A stretch of 6,407 bases of DNA from positions 1 through 6,407 of the forward strand of contig CANLED010000124.1 in assembly GCA_947489175.1 (NCBI GenBank), given 5' to 3'. Each line of letters begins with the position of its first letter. The stretch's first letter is position 1. The position numbers and the translations under genes are program-made. The stretch is from Chitinophagaceae bacterium. Its GTDB lineage: Bacteria > Bacteroidota > Bacteroidia > Chitinophagales > Chitinophagaceae. The notes beneath the pieces were generated by a model, which did not search any database, was not told where the DNA came from, and saw nothing but the letters and a program-made list of their open reading frames with translations. Shown piece after piece: positions 1-6,128 of the stretch.

Positions 1-306
1 AAAGCAATGATAGCCCTCAAACAAAGCAATGCTGCACTTGCAACCGGCTCCTACGAAAATGTACCCAACGAAAACCAAAATGTATTCAGTTTTTACCGCA
101 TTCAGGAGCGCAAAAAGGTGTTGGTGGTGGCGAATTTATCGGCAGACAACCAACAAGTGCTTTTCAAGCAAGAGGTCAAGAAAGCCGATGATTTGCTAGA
201 CAAGCAACTTCCTTTTGAAAAACAAATGAACCTGTTGCCTTATGAAGTACGGGTGTGGGAGGTGAAAAAACCCAGAGCAAGTCTGGGCTTTATGAATCCT
301 TTTTAG
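1..306 (+). CDS. GH13 alpha-amylase family glycosidase, C-terminal fragment
   Basis: This is the 3' end of a gene that begins before the window; the frame is open from base 1 and stops with TAG at 304-306. The visible ~101 residues read like the end of a bacterial alpha-amylase-type enzyme that hydrolyses alpha-1,4-glucans. A segment KQSNAALATGSY matches the last helix of the barrel, where these enzymes carry a pattern like 'LR+.N.AL..G.Y'. It is followed by a small beta-rich C-terminal domain with FSFYRI, KVLVVANLS and LLPYEVRVWEV, the usual all-beta domain ending in a 'P.ev.V.e' strand. The catalytic residues lie outside the window, so substrate and localisation are not known. The last ~11 residues (PRASLGFMNPF) extend past the normal end of the domain and are encoded by a terminator hairpin, so they may be a recent read-through extension. 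The family call rests on recalled pattern only. Confidence 0.72.
   Translation, partial: KAMIALKQSNAALATGSYENVPNENQNVFSFYRIQERKKVLVVANLSADNQQVLFKQEVKKADDLLDKQLPFEKQMNLLPYEVRVWEVKKPRASLGFMNPF
265..292 (-). terminator. Rho-independent terminator between convergent genes, probably bidirectional
   Basis: The perfect 6-bp inverted repeat CCCAGA (271-276) / TCTGGG (282-287) has a 5-nt loop and a run of six A at 265-270. Read on the minus strand this is a hairpin followed by six T, a good intrinsic terminator for the Abi gene whose stop lies about 95 nt upstream. On the plus strand the hairpin is followed by CTTTAT and, slightly later, TTTTT, so it may also serve the amylase gene. It lies inside the amylase coding frame, before its stop codon. 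Confidence 0.7.
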
Positions 307-341
307 AGTGCAGTATCATTGCTAACGAATGACAGGGCACT
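307..341 (-). other. Interrupted hairpin in the 3' untranslated region of the Abi gene
   Basis: AGTGC (307-311) pairs with GCACT (337-341), and TCATT (316-320) pairs with AATGA (328-332) around a 7-nt loop. Read as minus-strand RNA, two further pairs (U-A and G-U) extend the inner stem to seven, leaving only a 2x2 internal loop. On the plus strand fewer pairs form, so the structure fits the Abi transcript better. It sits between the Abi stop and the terminator at 265-292. It could stabilise or process the 3' end, or be a small RNA acting with the toxin; nothing in the sequence decides between these. Confidence 0.4.
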
Positions 342-385
342 TTGATTATACAAAATTAAGGATAATATCAATTTCACAATACTTT

Positions 386-1255
386 TCATTCTAATTTATA
401 TCCAATTTTTTCTCTGATTATTATTTTAATTTGCTCGTCATCCACTTCTTCGAAAAGCTGCTTGAGTCGGTTTTCAAATGCAACTTTTCTGTTCGCAGAA
501 ATTTCATTTAAAAAAAAAGAGATAACCCGAATCCCAGTATACAATTGATGCCGTTGCTGACTATCCACTTTTAAGAATGGTAGGCTCGGAATTCCTTTAG
601 GGAATTGATAATCGAAAAGAACATTTCCGTGCGCGCTAGCATTTCTTAAAAATCTAACCGAATCAATCAAAGATTCAAATTTTGAAAGTGATTTGATGCC
701 AAAAGATTGGGAAATCTCACTTCTAAGTCGGTCGTCTACTATATTTCTATATAAATACAATATTTCGCCAAAAGTTAAGTGTTCAAGTGTTTTCCAAGCA
801 GGAGCATAATGATCCAAAAAATACTTTTGATGATGTTTCCTTAGAACCTTGTTTTTCTTGATAAATTCCTTAGTGTATAACAGTTTTAACTTTGAAATAA
901 AGCCGCATTTAATTAGGTTGTTGTTTGAGAACCATGCAGGTAAATGGGGATAAAAATTAGATGCCAAATAAACTACTTTTGTTCTGAAATGGATCTCAAC
1001 ACGATTGATATATCTAATGAGCACATTTCTTAAGTCTGCATCAAGATAATATAGGTAAATAATGGTTGAGAATTTTGTACCTAATGCAAAATTGTGGGCT
1101 GTGTCAATTTCAAATGGATGCCAATAGTAACCTAAACGGTAATATCCAATATCCGCTAATATTTCTTTGGTTTTTTCTTCGCTTAAATCAAGTATCATTC
1201 CCCTAGAACGGAGTAGAATGAGTTGCTCATCTAGCGTTGTTGCTCTTCTTCCCAT
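386..1255 (-). CDS. Abi_2 family (AbiD/AbiF-like) HEPN protein, probable abortive-infection RNase
   Basis: This 289-residue protein matches the Abi_2 family pattern over its full length. Residues 8-21 (LDEQLILLRSRGMI) and 38-49 (YYRLGYYWHPFE) are the typical N-terminal signature, residues 72-93 (DADLRNVLIRYINRVEIHFRTK) the conserved central helix, and PAWKTLEHLTFGEI (152-165) the conserved second block. The key motif is RNASAH at 204-209, an R-x4-H pair as in HEPN ribonucleases, inside RFLRNASAHGN. Family members are phage-defence proteins that stop growth on infection, and AbiF-like proteins have been proposed as relatives of the Cas13 HEPN effectors; the target here is unknown. There is no signal peptide or membrane segment, so it should be cytoplasmic. 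No partner protein is adjacent: the upstream neighbour is the end of an ABC operon 119 bp away. Sampled lines of the gene are only about 23-30% G+C by hand count, against about 50% in a sampled line of the ABC ATPase gene, which suggests acquisition by transfer. No clear Shine-Dalgarno precedes the start, which is chosen because the family N-terminus begins directly after it. Confidence 0.85.
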   Translation of the reverse strand: MGRRATTLDEQLILLRSRGMILDLSEEKTKEILADIGYYRLGYYWHPFEIDTAHNFALGTKFSTIIYLYYLDADLRNVLIRYINRVEIHFRTKVVYLASNFYPHLPAWFSNNNLIKCGFISKLKLLYTKEFIKKNKVLRKHHQKYFLDHYAPAWKTLEHLTFGEILYLYRNIVDDRLRSEISQSFGIKSLSKFESLIDSVRFLRNASAHGNVLFDYQFPKGIPSLPFLKVDSQQRHQLYTGIRVISFFLNEISANRKVAFENRLKQLFEEVDDEQIKIIIREKIGYKLE

Positions 1256-1275
1256 GTCGAAGTAAAATCTATTGA

Positions 1276-1292
1276 TTGCGTTAGATACGCAA
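1276..1292. promoter_or_regulatory. 17-bp palindrome at the Abi promoter, candidate operator
   Basis: TTGCGT (1276-1281) and ACGCAA (1287-1292) form a perfect 6-bp inverted repeat around TAGAT. It overlaps the end of the -7 element and the expected transcription start. A repressor bound here would block the promoter; alternatively the transcript would begin with a partial hairpin. No regulator gene is adjacent, so the protein itself or a distant factor would have to bind. Confidence 0.4.
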
Positions 1293-1319
1293 AACTAAAT
1301 TTTATAGAAAAGAAGACAA
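1290..1319 (-). promoter_or_regulatory. Bacteroidota-type promoter of the Abi gene
   Basis: On the minus strand TTG (1319-1317) is followed by exactly 19 nt and then TAGTTTTG (1297-1290), matching the TTG-N19-TAnnTTTG arrangement described for the primary sigma factor of this phylum. Transcription would start near 1283-1285, giving a leader of about 30 nt. A second, weaker candidate lies just upstream: TTG at 1344-1342, 19 nt, then TACTTG at 1322-1317. Confidence 0.6.
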
Positions 1320-1374
1320 GTAAAAATTACTTAGTACCAGTCAAAATAATAATTTGTAATTCTAGGGCATTGAA

Positions 1375-2814
1375 TTAGGCCTTCAACCGACGCCTCTGCA
1401 ATCCCCACGCTACCAACGCTTGGCCTGCGAGAATCACAGGAGAAAACCAACCAACAGCTCTGAAAAATGGCAAAAAGTAGTTCTCGGCAGTAACGTTTTG
1501 ACGAGCTCCAATCATAAAAAGCAGCGGTACGGCCCAATAAATAAGGGCATAATAGAGCGCTATACTCAAAAGCTTGTTTTTGTATTTGGAGCGATAGAGC
1601 AAGGTGCGGGTGATGAAAATATCGCGCAGCACCAAGAAAACTATTGCTAGATAAGACCAAGCAAAATTGTGTTGAAATTGTAAAATTTCTAATTGTCGAA
1701 AAATGAGTGGGAGCTGATGCTTGACCAAGCCAGAAATTTGAAGTGCAAAAAGCAACAGAAGAGATAAGATCAGGCCTACCACAACACTGAACCACAGCGG
1801 CGCATTTTGCCAAGCTTTTTTGAATTTGCCTTTGCGCAAGGCATGCAAAAAGAGCGTGTAGTCATTTTCTGAAGGGCGTTCAAAAAGGAGTAAAAACTGC
1901 GTGAGCAAGAAAAATACCAAACTTACCAAGGCCAGGTGGTAATAGACTGCATTCAGACCATAGATTTCAGGAGCAATGTAGGTGGTCTTGCTGTAATCCT
2001 CAGAATAGATAGGGAAATTCGAAGTAAAACCATAGAAGTAGAATCCTGTAAAAACGAGAAAAGCAAGCCAGAAATATTGTTTGTTGCGGTACTGCAATTC
2101 TTTGCGCAAATTTTGATGGATACCGATGCAGCACCAGCCGATAAAAATGAGTAGGGAAATCAAAATGGTCAGGTTGTTCCAAATGAGCCCGTACCAACTG
2201 ATGGCGCCTTTTTCTTCGCCTAATGCAGCAAGGTAGAAAGAAATCCAGCCGACGCCAATTACTGATAGGATAAAAAAGAGGGTGGTATTGATTTTAGCGT
2301 GGCTAAAAGCTGATTGTGTACTTCCGGTGATGGTCAGCAAGCTAAAAAGGAGGGCGCTGAGGTTCATCAAGAGCACCAAGGCTATATAAATGAGGCCGTT
2401 TATGCAACTCTCACCAACATTTTCACTGAAAAGCGCTGCGCAAAAATAAACCAACATGGCGCTTAGCCCACCGAGCCATTGCAAGAGCGTTGGTCCAAAA
2501 ATTTTGCCGATGGTGAGTGTCAAGGGGCTTTGGCCACTCATGCGCTGGCGATCCCAGGTTTTCTGATTGATTTCATCGGCTACGGCATCTGCCGCATTTT
2601 TACTCCCCCAAACACCTGTGATCAAATAAAGGATAAATAATGCAGTATTCATTAAGACCTCTTCAAATTTGAGGTAATCTTTATCAACCAGTGTTGTGGT
2701 GGCTATCACAAAAGCTAAGGCGATGAGGCCCAACATGGCTAAAATGCGGTTTGACTTCAGCTCTAACCAAGCATTGCGCTTGAGTTCTGGGTTGCGAAAG
2801 ATATCGGCTAACAT
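1375..2814 (-). CDS. ABC-2 type transporter permease
   Basis: This 479-residue, strongly hydrophobic protein forms the membrane part of an ABC exporter with the ATPase encoded just upstream. About ten to twelve membrane segments can be seen, for example residues 24-42, 55-70, 108-129, 139-163, 178-199, 208-231, 248-263, 292-311, 341-363, 384-402, 417-436 and 454-471. Between segments two and three lies ADEINQKTWDRQRMS (79-93) followed by GK at 103-104. This is the cytoplasmic coupling-helix region, with the 'DE...TWD.QR.S......GK' pattern of ABC-2 permeases, and shows that it belongs to the same family as antibiotic and polysaccharide exporters. The ATG at 2814 lies one base after the ATPase stop, so the two are almost certainly translationally coupled. 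No substrate can be assigned: the pair is not beside a biosynthesis, resistance or gliding gene. No convincing terminator follows its stop at 1375. Confidence 0.85.
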   Translation of the reverse strand: MLADIFRNPELKRNAWLELKSNRILAMLGLIALAFVIATTTLVDKDYLKFEEVLMNTALFILYLITGVWGSKNAADAVADEINQKTWDRQRMSGQSPLTLTIGKIFGPTLLQWLGGLSAMLVYFCAALFSENVGESCINGLIYIALVLLMNLSALLFSLLTITGSTQSAFSHAKINTTLFFILSVIGVGWISFYLAALGEEKGAISWYGLIWNNLTILISLLIFIGWCCIGIHQNLRKELQYRNKQYFWLAFLVFTGFYFYGFTSNFPIYSEDYSKTTYIAPEIYGLNAVYYHLALVSLVFFLLTQFLLLFERPSENDYTLFLHALRKGKFKKAWQNAPLWFSVVVGLILSLLLLFALQISGLVKHQLPLIFRQLEILQFQHNFAWSYLAIVFLVLRDIFITRTLLYRSKYKNKLLSIALYYALIYWAVPLLFMIGARQNVTAENYFLPFFRAVGWFSPVILAGQALVAWGLQRRRLKA

Positions 2815-2815
2815 A

Positions 2816-3709
2816 TTATGCGTTTTTGATGGTTTTCAAATAGGCGTCCTGGATATTGACGCTGTGTTTGCCAAAAGCCCTCACTTGGATGCCTTGCTGC
2901 AGAAAATATTGCAGGGCAAGGTGTGGCTCGGTGTCTGCCGTTATGGAAAAAATAGCGGTTTCTCCTTCGTTTGCTATGAAGTTGAAGAGTGTCGGTTCTG
3001 AGAGCTTGCTCAATAAAGATGCATTTACGGCTTCAATAAAGTAAGTGCTGTCTTTTTGAATAGCGGTATCTATCGAAAAGTCAGTTTCGACTAATTTGCC
3101 ATCTTTCAAGACAATAAGGTGATTGGCGTACTGATCGAGTTCTGCAAGAATGTGTGAAGAAACCAGCAAAGTGATGCCCTCTTGGTTGAGTTGCTTGAAA
3201 AGCTCAGCCAACTGAATGCGCGCCTCTGGGTCTAGACCCGATGCGGGTTCGTCTAGGATGAGGTATTTCGGCATATGTATGATCGCCTGCGCAATGCCCA
3301 CACGTTGCCGCATGCCGCGCGACAAACTCTTGATTTGCTCCTGCTTTTTGTCTGTTAAGTTCACTTGAGCCAATACTTCTTCTATGCGCTCCGGACCCAC
3401 CTGATGCGCAGCGGCAAAGTAAGCGAGTGCTTGCTCAATGGTGAGCTCTTCGTACAGACCGAAGTTGTCGGCTAAAAAACCAAGTAAACGATGGCACGCA
3501 TGCGGATCTTTCGCGGTGTCAATGCCATCAATGAGCACTTGCCCGTCGCTCGGATGCGCTAGGGCACTCATGCAACGCATTAAAGTGGTTTTTCCTGCAC
3601 CGTTGGGCCCAACTAGTGCTGTAATACTCCCTTCAGGAATGGTTAAAGAGAGCTCTCTGAGGGCTTGGTGAGATCCAAAGCGAAAGCTGAGGTTTTTGAT
3701 TTCAATCAT
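2816..3709 (-). CDS. ABC transporter ATP-binding protein
   Basis: This 297-residue ATPase powers the ABC-2 permease encoded downstream. All nucleotide-binding motifs are present: Walker A GPNGAGKT (34-41), signature LSRGMRQR (129-136), Walker B YLILDEP (149-155), D-loop SGLDPEAR (157-164) and switch histidine H186 in VSSHIL. The Q-loop position reads LGFLADNFGLYEELT (76-90), with Asp81 where Gln is usual; this substitution is common in the CcmA/NatA-like branch that pairs with ABC-2 permeases. After about residue 215 there is a C-terminal extension of about 80 residues, as often seen in exporter ATPases of this branch, of unknown role. The protein should sit on the cytoplasmic face of the inner membrane. 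It is the first gene of a two-gene operon and is transcribed divergently from the lipoprotein gene at 3844. No Shine-Dalgarno is visible; the start is set by the normal N-terminal strand MIEIKNLSFRFG. Confidence 0.93.
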   Translation of the reverse strand: MIEIKNLSFRFGSHQALRELSLTIPEGSITALVGPNGAGKTTLMRCMSALAHPSDGQVLIDGIDTAKDPHACHRLLGFLADNFGLYEELTIEQALAYFAAAHQVGPERIEEVLAQVNLTDKKQEQIKSLSRGMRQRVGIAQAIIHMPKYLILDEPASGLDPEARIQLAELFKQLNQEGITLLVSSHILAELDQYANHLIVLKDGKLVETDFSIDTAIQKDSTYFIEAVNASLLSKLSEPTLFNFIANEGETAIFSITADTEPHLALQYFLQQGIQVRAFGKHSVNIQDAYLKTIKNA

Positions 3710-3843
3710 TTGAATGCAATTAATGAAGTGAAGTTAAGATTAAAATCCATTGCATGTAGCGCGTTCTCAAGGGTTATTGCCCGTTTTCTCTTGAAATAAA
3801 ATCTTTGAATATCAAAAGCGTTTGAGTTCGCAAACACCTTACT
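3710..3843. promoter_or_regulatory. Divergent intergenic region with several inverted repeats
   Basis: This 134-bp gap must hold the promoters of both the ABC operon (minus) and the lipoprotein gene (plus). For the plus strand, TTG at 3778-3780 region with 20 nt to AATCTTTG (ending at 3807) is a weak match to the phylum consensus; no good minus-strand match was found. Visible symmetry: TTTGA-ATA-TCAAA (3804-3816), GTTTG-N6-CAAAC (3820-3835, 8 nt before the lipoprotein start), and a split repeat ATGCAAT (3714-3720) / ATTGCAT (3749-3755). Short AT-rich palindromes are frequent by chance, so these are only candidates. Confidence 0.3.
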
Positions 3844-4566
3844 ATGAATTCAATAAATACGCGTTTATGGACTGCGCTCATGCCTTTTTTGATGGTAGCC
3901 TCCTGCGCCAAAAAAGGCTGCACAGATCCAATTGCCACCAATTACAATCCCGAAGCTAAAAAAAACAATGGTACTTGTATTTACGAGCCGGGAATCAAAC
4001 TAAATGGTGCCGATACAGTTTGTATCCCTTTAAAGGGGTCTTATATTGACGAAGGTGCAAGCGCTATTGATGCCGATGGGAGCAAACCAATGGTGTCGGT
4101 AGAAAATCAAGTCAACACCGCTAAAAAAGGAATTTACCAGGTTCGTTATTCAGCTGAGCTTCAATCGGGTGTTGTAGAGGTCACAAGAAAGGTGATCGTA
4201 GCCATTGACCGTTCAAACTGGGTAGGGACCTGGAAAACAAACGATGATTGCGGCTCTATCTTTTTTCCAGATTCGATGGTAACATTTGTACTTGGTAACC
4301 AAGAAGGATTGGTCAAGACTACCGATATGTTTGATATGCATTCTCCAGGACAAGAAATACGTGCCGATGTTTATGGACAGCAGATTTCCATACCTCAACA
4401 ATACATCAATGCAGTTGGTCTTTGGACAACACGCTTGACTGCCGTTGGTGAAATGAACGACGAGGCAAATGCCTTTAAAATCAAATTTTCCTACAAAAAC
4501 TTGGTTTGGAATTCTGCTTTCGGTATTCCGGGAACTTGTATTTTGAAATACACAAAAGTGGAGTAG
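3844..4566 (+). CDS. Lipoprotein with GCTDP motif, DUF5011-like Ig domain and lipocalin-like C-terminus
   Basis: This 240-residue protein is predicted to be exported and lipid-anchored. A short signal peptide ends in the lipobox VASC with Cys21 as lipidation site. It is followed at 25-47 by GCTDPIATNYNPEA...NNGTCIY, a short two-cysteine module (Cys26, Cys45) that recurs in exported Bacteroidota proteins. Residues about 51-121 look like a bacterial Ig-like DUF5011 domain: IKLNG, YIDEGASAIDADG, KKGIYQVRYSA and RKVIVAI fall in the expected order. From 125, NWVGTWKTNDDCG opens a ~115-residue beta-rich domain resembling lipocalin-like domains, with Cys136 and Cys232 as a possible disulfide. Residues after Cys21 are AKKG, without the acidic export signal known for surface lipoproteins of this phylum, so periplasmic orientation is more likely. 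Function is unknown. It could be transcribed with the T9SS gene 108 bp downstream, but that gene has its own possible promoter. Confidence 0.75.
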   Translation: MNSINTRLWTALMPFLMVASCAKKGCTDPIATNYNPEAKKNNGTCIYEPGIKLNGADTVCIPLKGSYIDEGASAIDADGSKPMVSVENQVNTAKKGIYQVRYSAELQSGVVEVTRKVIVAIDRSNWVGTWKTNDDCGSIFFPDSMVTFVLGNQEGLVKTTDMFDMHSPGQEIRADVYGQQISIPQQYINAVGLWTTRLTAVGEMNDEANAFKIKFSYKNLVWNSAFGIPGTCILKYTKVE

Positions 4567-4576
4567 GAGGGTCCTG

Positions 4577-4603
4577 TTGATTTAGAACAAATCGTTTATT
4601 TTG
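4577..4603 (+). promoter_or_regulatory. Possible promoter of the T9SS protein gene
   Basis: TTG (4577-4579) is followed by 17 nt and TATTTTG (4597-4603), which resembles the TTG / TAnnTTTG pair of Bacteroidota but is one base short in the -7 element and two short in spacing. The predicted leader would be about 65 nt. No terminator is visible between the lipoprotein stop and this site, so cotranscription is also possible. Confidence 0.3.
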
Positions 4604-4674
4604 CTGTTAACAAAGGGATTGAAAATGAATCTCTATCGAAGAATTTCTTCTAATTTAACGCAAAAATATACGAC

Positions 4675-5910
4675 ATGAAGTTACTGATCGTCACGCTATT
4701 TATACTTAGTTCTACTTTTTCTTTTGCCCAATTGGGCTCTACCATGTTCGGTCTTGCGCGCAATGCGCCTTCGGGGGTATTCCTCGCTACCATGGATCCC
4801 GTCACCGGAATAGCCACGAATCTCAGCCCAACCTCGATTTCAACGAGTATCAATTTGACCGGCGCTGCCTTGAATCCGTATACCAATCAATTTTGTTTTT
4901 TTGGTGACAACGGTTTGAAATCAATAGATCTTTTTACTGGGCTTGAGTCCAATACGGCGACGATTAGCAATCCAAATGGCACAGGCTACTTCGATCTTTT
5001 TAGATTCAACACCTCCGATTCCTTGATGTATGGTTTGTCGCGCAGAAATATTCCAAATCCGCAAACTGGTGGCCTCATGGGTGCTATGTTTTTAGCAACC
5101 ATTGACGCCAATACCGGAATCATTTCTGAAATCTCTCCTTCGTCTATTGGCCAGAGTTTTGCCTATTCAGGATGTGCCATAGACCCACATCAAATGGTTT
5201 TTTATTATTCAACTGGTTCGCAATTGGTGGGTTTAGATATGTACACTGGTGGTATTTTCTCCAATCCGACCTTGAGCTTTCCAAACGGCGGCCAATTCTT
5301 CGATAACTTTACCTACAGCTGCGCCGATACCACCTTGTACGGCTTGGTGCGGGGCAATACGACCATTCACCTAGGTAAAGTCAATGCGATGACTGGTGAG
5401 GTCACCAAAATCAGCACCCAAGCAATCGGGGTTACTTCATTTTCAGTAAACGGCAGCTCAACGATTGACCCCGTTAACATGATTTACTATTTCATTAGTG
5501 GCTCGGGCACTGGGCTTGTTATTTATGGCGTCTCCTTGCAAACCGGTTTGGTTGTTAGTCAAGGAACCATCAGCAACACAGGTGCGCTCTATTTCGACAT
5601 GATGCGCATTCAAAGCGATTGTTATGAATCGACACCAACAAGAGTAGCGCCATCCGCTTCAGCTCCAGAACTTTTGGTTAAATCAACAATTGTTCAGGTT
5701 TATCCGAATCCGTTTTCAAATGAAGTGCATATCAGTAGTGAAGCGGAGTTGCAAAAAATTGAACTCTACCAAGCCAATGGCAGGTTGCTGCATTCACTTG
5801 AAGCGACTGGAAAAGCGTTCACGCTAGAAACGAGCCTTTTAAATGAGGGCATCTATTTCCTTCAGATTACTACTGCGCAAGGGGTTCAAAGTGTGAAAAT
5901 TCTTAAATAA
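4675..5910 (+). CDS. T9SS type A sorting domain-containing repeat protein
   Basis: This 411-residue protein is predicted to cross the inner membrane by Sec and the outer membrane by the type IX secretion system. Residues 1-18 form a clear signal peptide (KLLIVTLFILSSTFSFA, cut before Gln19). Residues about 342-411 are a type A sorting domain: it begins VYPNPFSNEVHIS, continues with IELYQANGRLL and LNEGIYFLQITT, and ends with VKILK. The sorting domain is normally cleaved and the protein released or anchored to surface lipopolysaccharide. Between them are three diverged repeats, starting MFGLAR (24-29), MYGLSR (118-123) and LYGLVR (222-227). Each carries an 'LA/GK..D/NA.TG....IS' strand pair, an 'IDP..N..YY' type segment and 'YFD..R/FFDNF' near its end. 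This suggests a beta-propeller in which each repeat supplies two blades, though that is inferred. No catalytic motif or ligand is recognised. The start is fixed by the signal peptide; no strong Shine-Dalgarno is visible, only an A-rich stretch before the ATG. Confidence 0.88.
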   Translation: MKLLIVTLFILSSTFSFAQLGSTMFGLARNAPSGVFLATMDPVTGIATNLSPTSISTSINLTGAALNPYTNQFCFFGDNGLKSIDLFTGLESNTATISNPNGTGYFDLFRFNTSDSLMYGLSRRNIPNPQTGGLMGAMFLATIDANTGIISEISPSSIGQSFAYSGCAIDPHQMVFYYSTGSQLVGLDMYTGGIFSNPTLSFPNGGQFFDNFTYSCADTTLYGLVRGNTTIHLGKVNAMTGEVTKISTQAIGVTSFSVNGSSTIDPVNMIYYFISGSGTGLVIYGVSLQTGLVVSQGTISNTGALYFDMMRIQSDCYESTPTRVAPSASAPELLVKSTIVQVYPNPFSNEVHISSEAELQKIELYQANGRLLHSLEATGKAFTLETSLLNEGIYFLQITTAQGVQSVKILK

Positions 5911-5937
5911 GACAAACGCTTTATTGTTGTAGCAATG

Positions 5938-5987
5938 CTGGGATTATAGATCCCATTGAGCCGACGTGCAGTGGATCAAAGCACATT
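5938..5987 (+). repeat. Core repeat copy A
   Basis: By hand alignment this 50-nt copy matches copy B at 45 and copy C at 46 positions. It contains the hairpin TGGGAT / ATCCCA and the pair GTGC / GCAC. It differs from B and C in having GAGCC where they have GGATC, which removes one of the alternative pairings. It is followed by GATCC (5993-5997) and six T, so GGATC at 5973-5977 can form a weak terminator-like stem with a 15-nt loop. Confidence 0.75.
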
Positions 5988-5997
5988 CTAGAGATCC

Positions 5998-6036
5998 TTT
6001 TTTGTTGAAGCAATGGTGCGCATTCGATTGAATTCG
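5998..6036 (+). repeat. Linker repeat, copy 1
   Basis: This 39-nt block begins with six T and ends ATTCG. It is identical to the block at 6190-6228 except for G instead of C at 6016. A shorter related stretch, TTGTTGTAGCAATGCTG, lies before copy A at 5924-5940. Confidence 0.75.
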
Positions 6037-6049
6037 GTCAATCCAAATT

Positions 6050-6063
6050 TGAAGCAAGCTTCA
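6050..6063 (+). repeat. Small CAAG-loop hairpin, copy 1
   Basis: TGAAG and CTTCA pair around the loop CAAG. The equivalent site at 6241-6254 reads TAAAG-CAAG-CTTTA, so one G-C pair has become A-T with pairing kept. Confidence 0.5.
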
Positions 6064-6066
6064 TTT

Positions 6067-6127
6067 GCTGGGATTCGCGCTCTTTCATCGCGCGATCATT
6101 TATCAGATCACAAGAAAAAGTTATTTT
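6067..6127 (+). repeat. 61-bp extra segment with truncated core start and GC-rich hairpin
   Basis: The segment starts with GCTGGGATT, the first bases of the core, then departs from it. It carries TCGCGC / GCGCGA (6075-6080 and 6090-6095), a 6-bp stem with a 9-nt loop. At its end the true core B begins with the same GCTGGGATT. Removing these 61 bases restores an exact 130-bp spacing between copies A and B. It may be an insertion or a duplicated and strongly diverged core. Confidence 0.6.
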
Positions 6128-6128
6128 G

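Noticed and set aside
1256..1374. Terminator for the ABC operon in the gap before the Abi gene
   Set aside because: Only a 4-bp AATT-ACA-AATT stem without a proper T-tract could be found, which is too weak to call.
1331..1813. 160-codon open frame on the minus strand overlapping the 3' end of the ABC permease gene
   Set aside because: It lies in a different frame of the same strand as a well-supported membrane protein, is rich in Cys, Ser and Phe without a recognisable domain, and has no independent start signal.
2696..3044. Plus-strand open frames opposite the ATPase-permease junction
   Set aside because: They are antisense to genes with clear family motifs and their translations show no domain; they arise from the codon bias of the real genes.
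3432..3446. Asp in place of Gln in the ATPase Q-loop, as a sign of a defective enzyme
   Set aside because: The codon is at about residue 81, and the substitution is common in exporter ATPases of the CcmA/NatA-like branch; all other motifs are intact.
6067..6127. Insertion sequence or transposon remnant
   Set aside because: Too short, no transposase fragment and no terminal inverted repeats; only a short direct repeat of the core start borders it.
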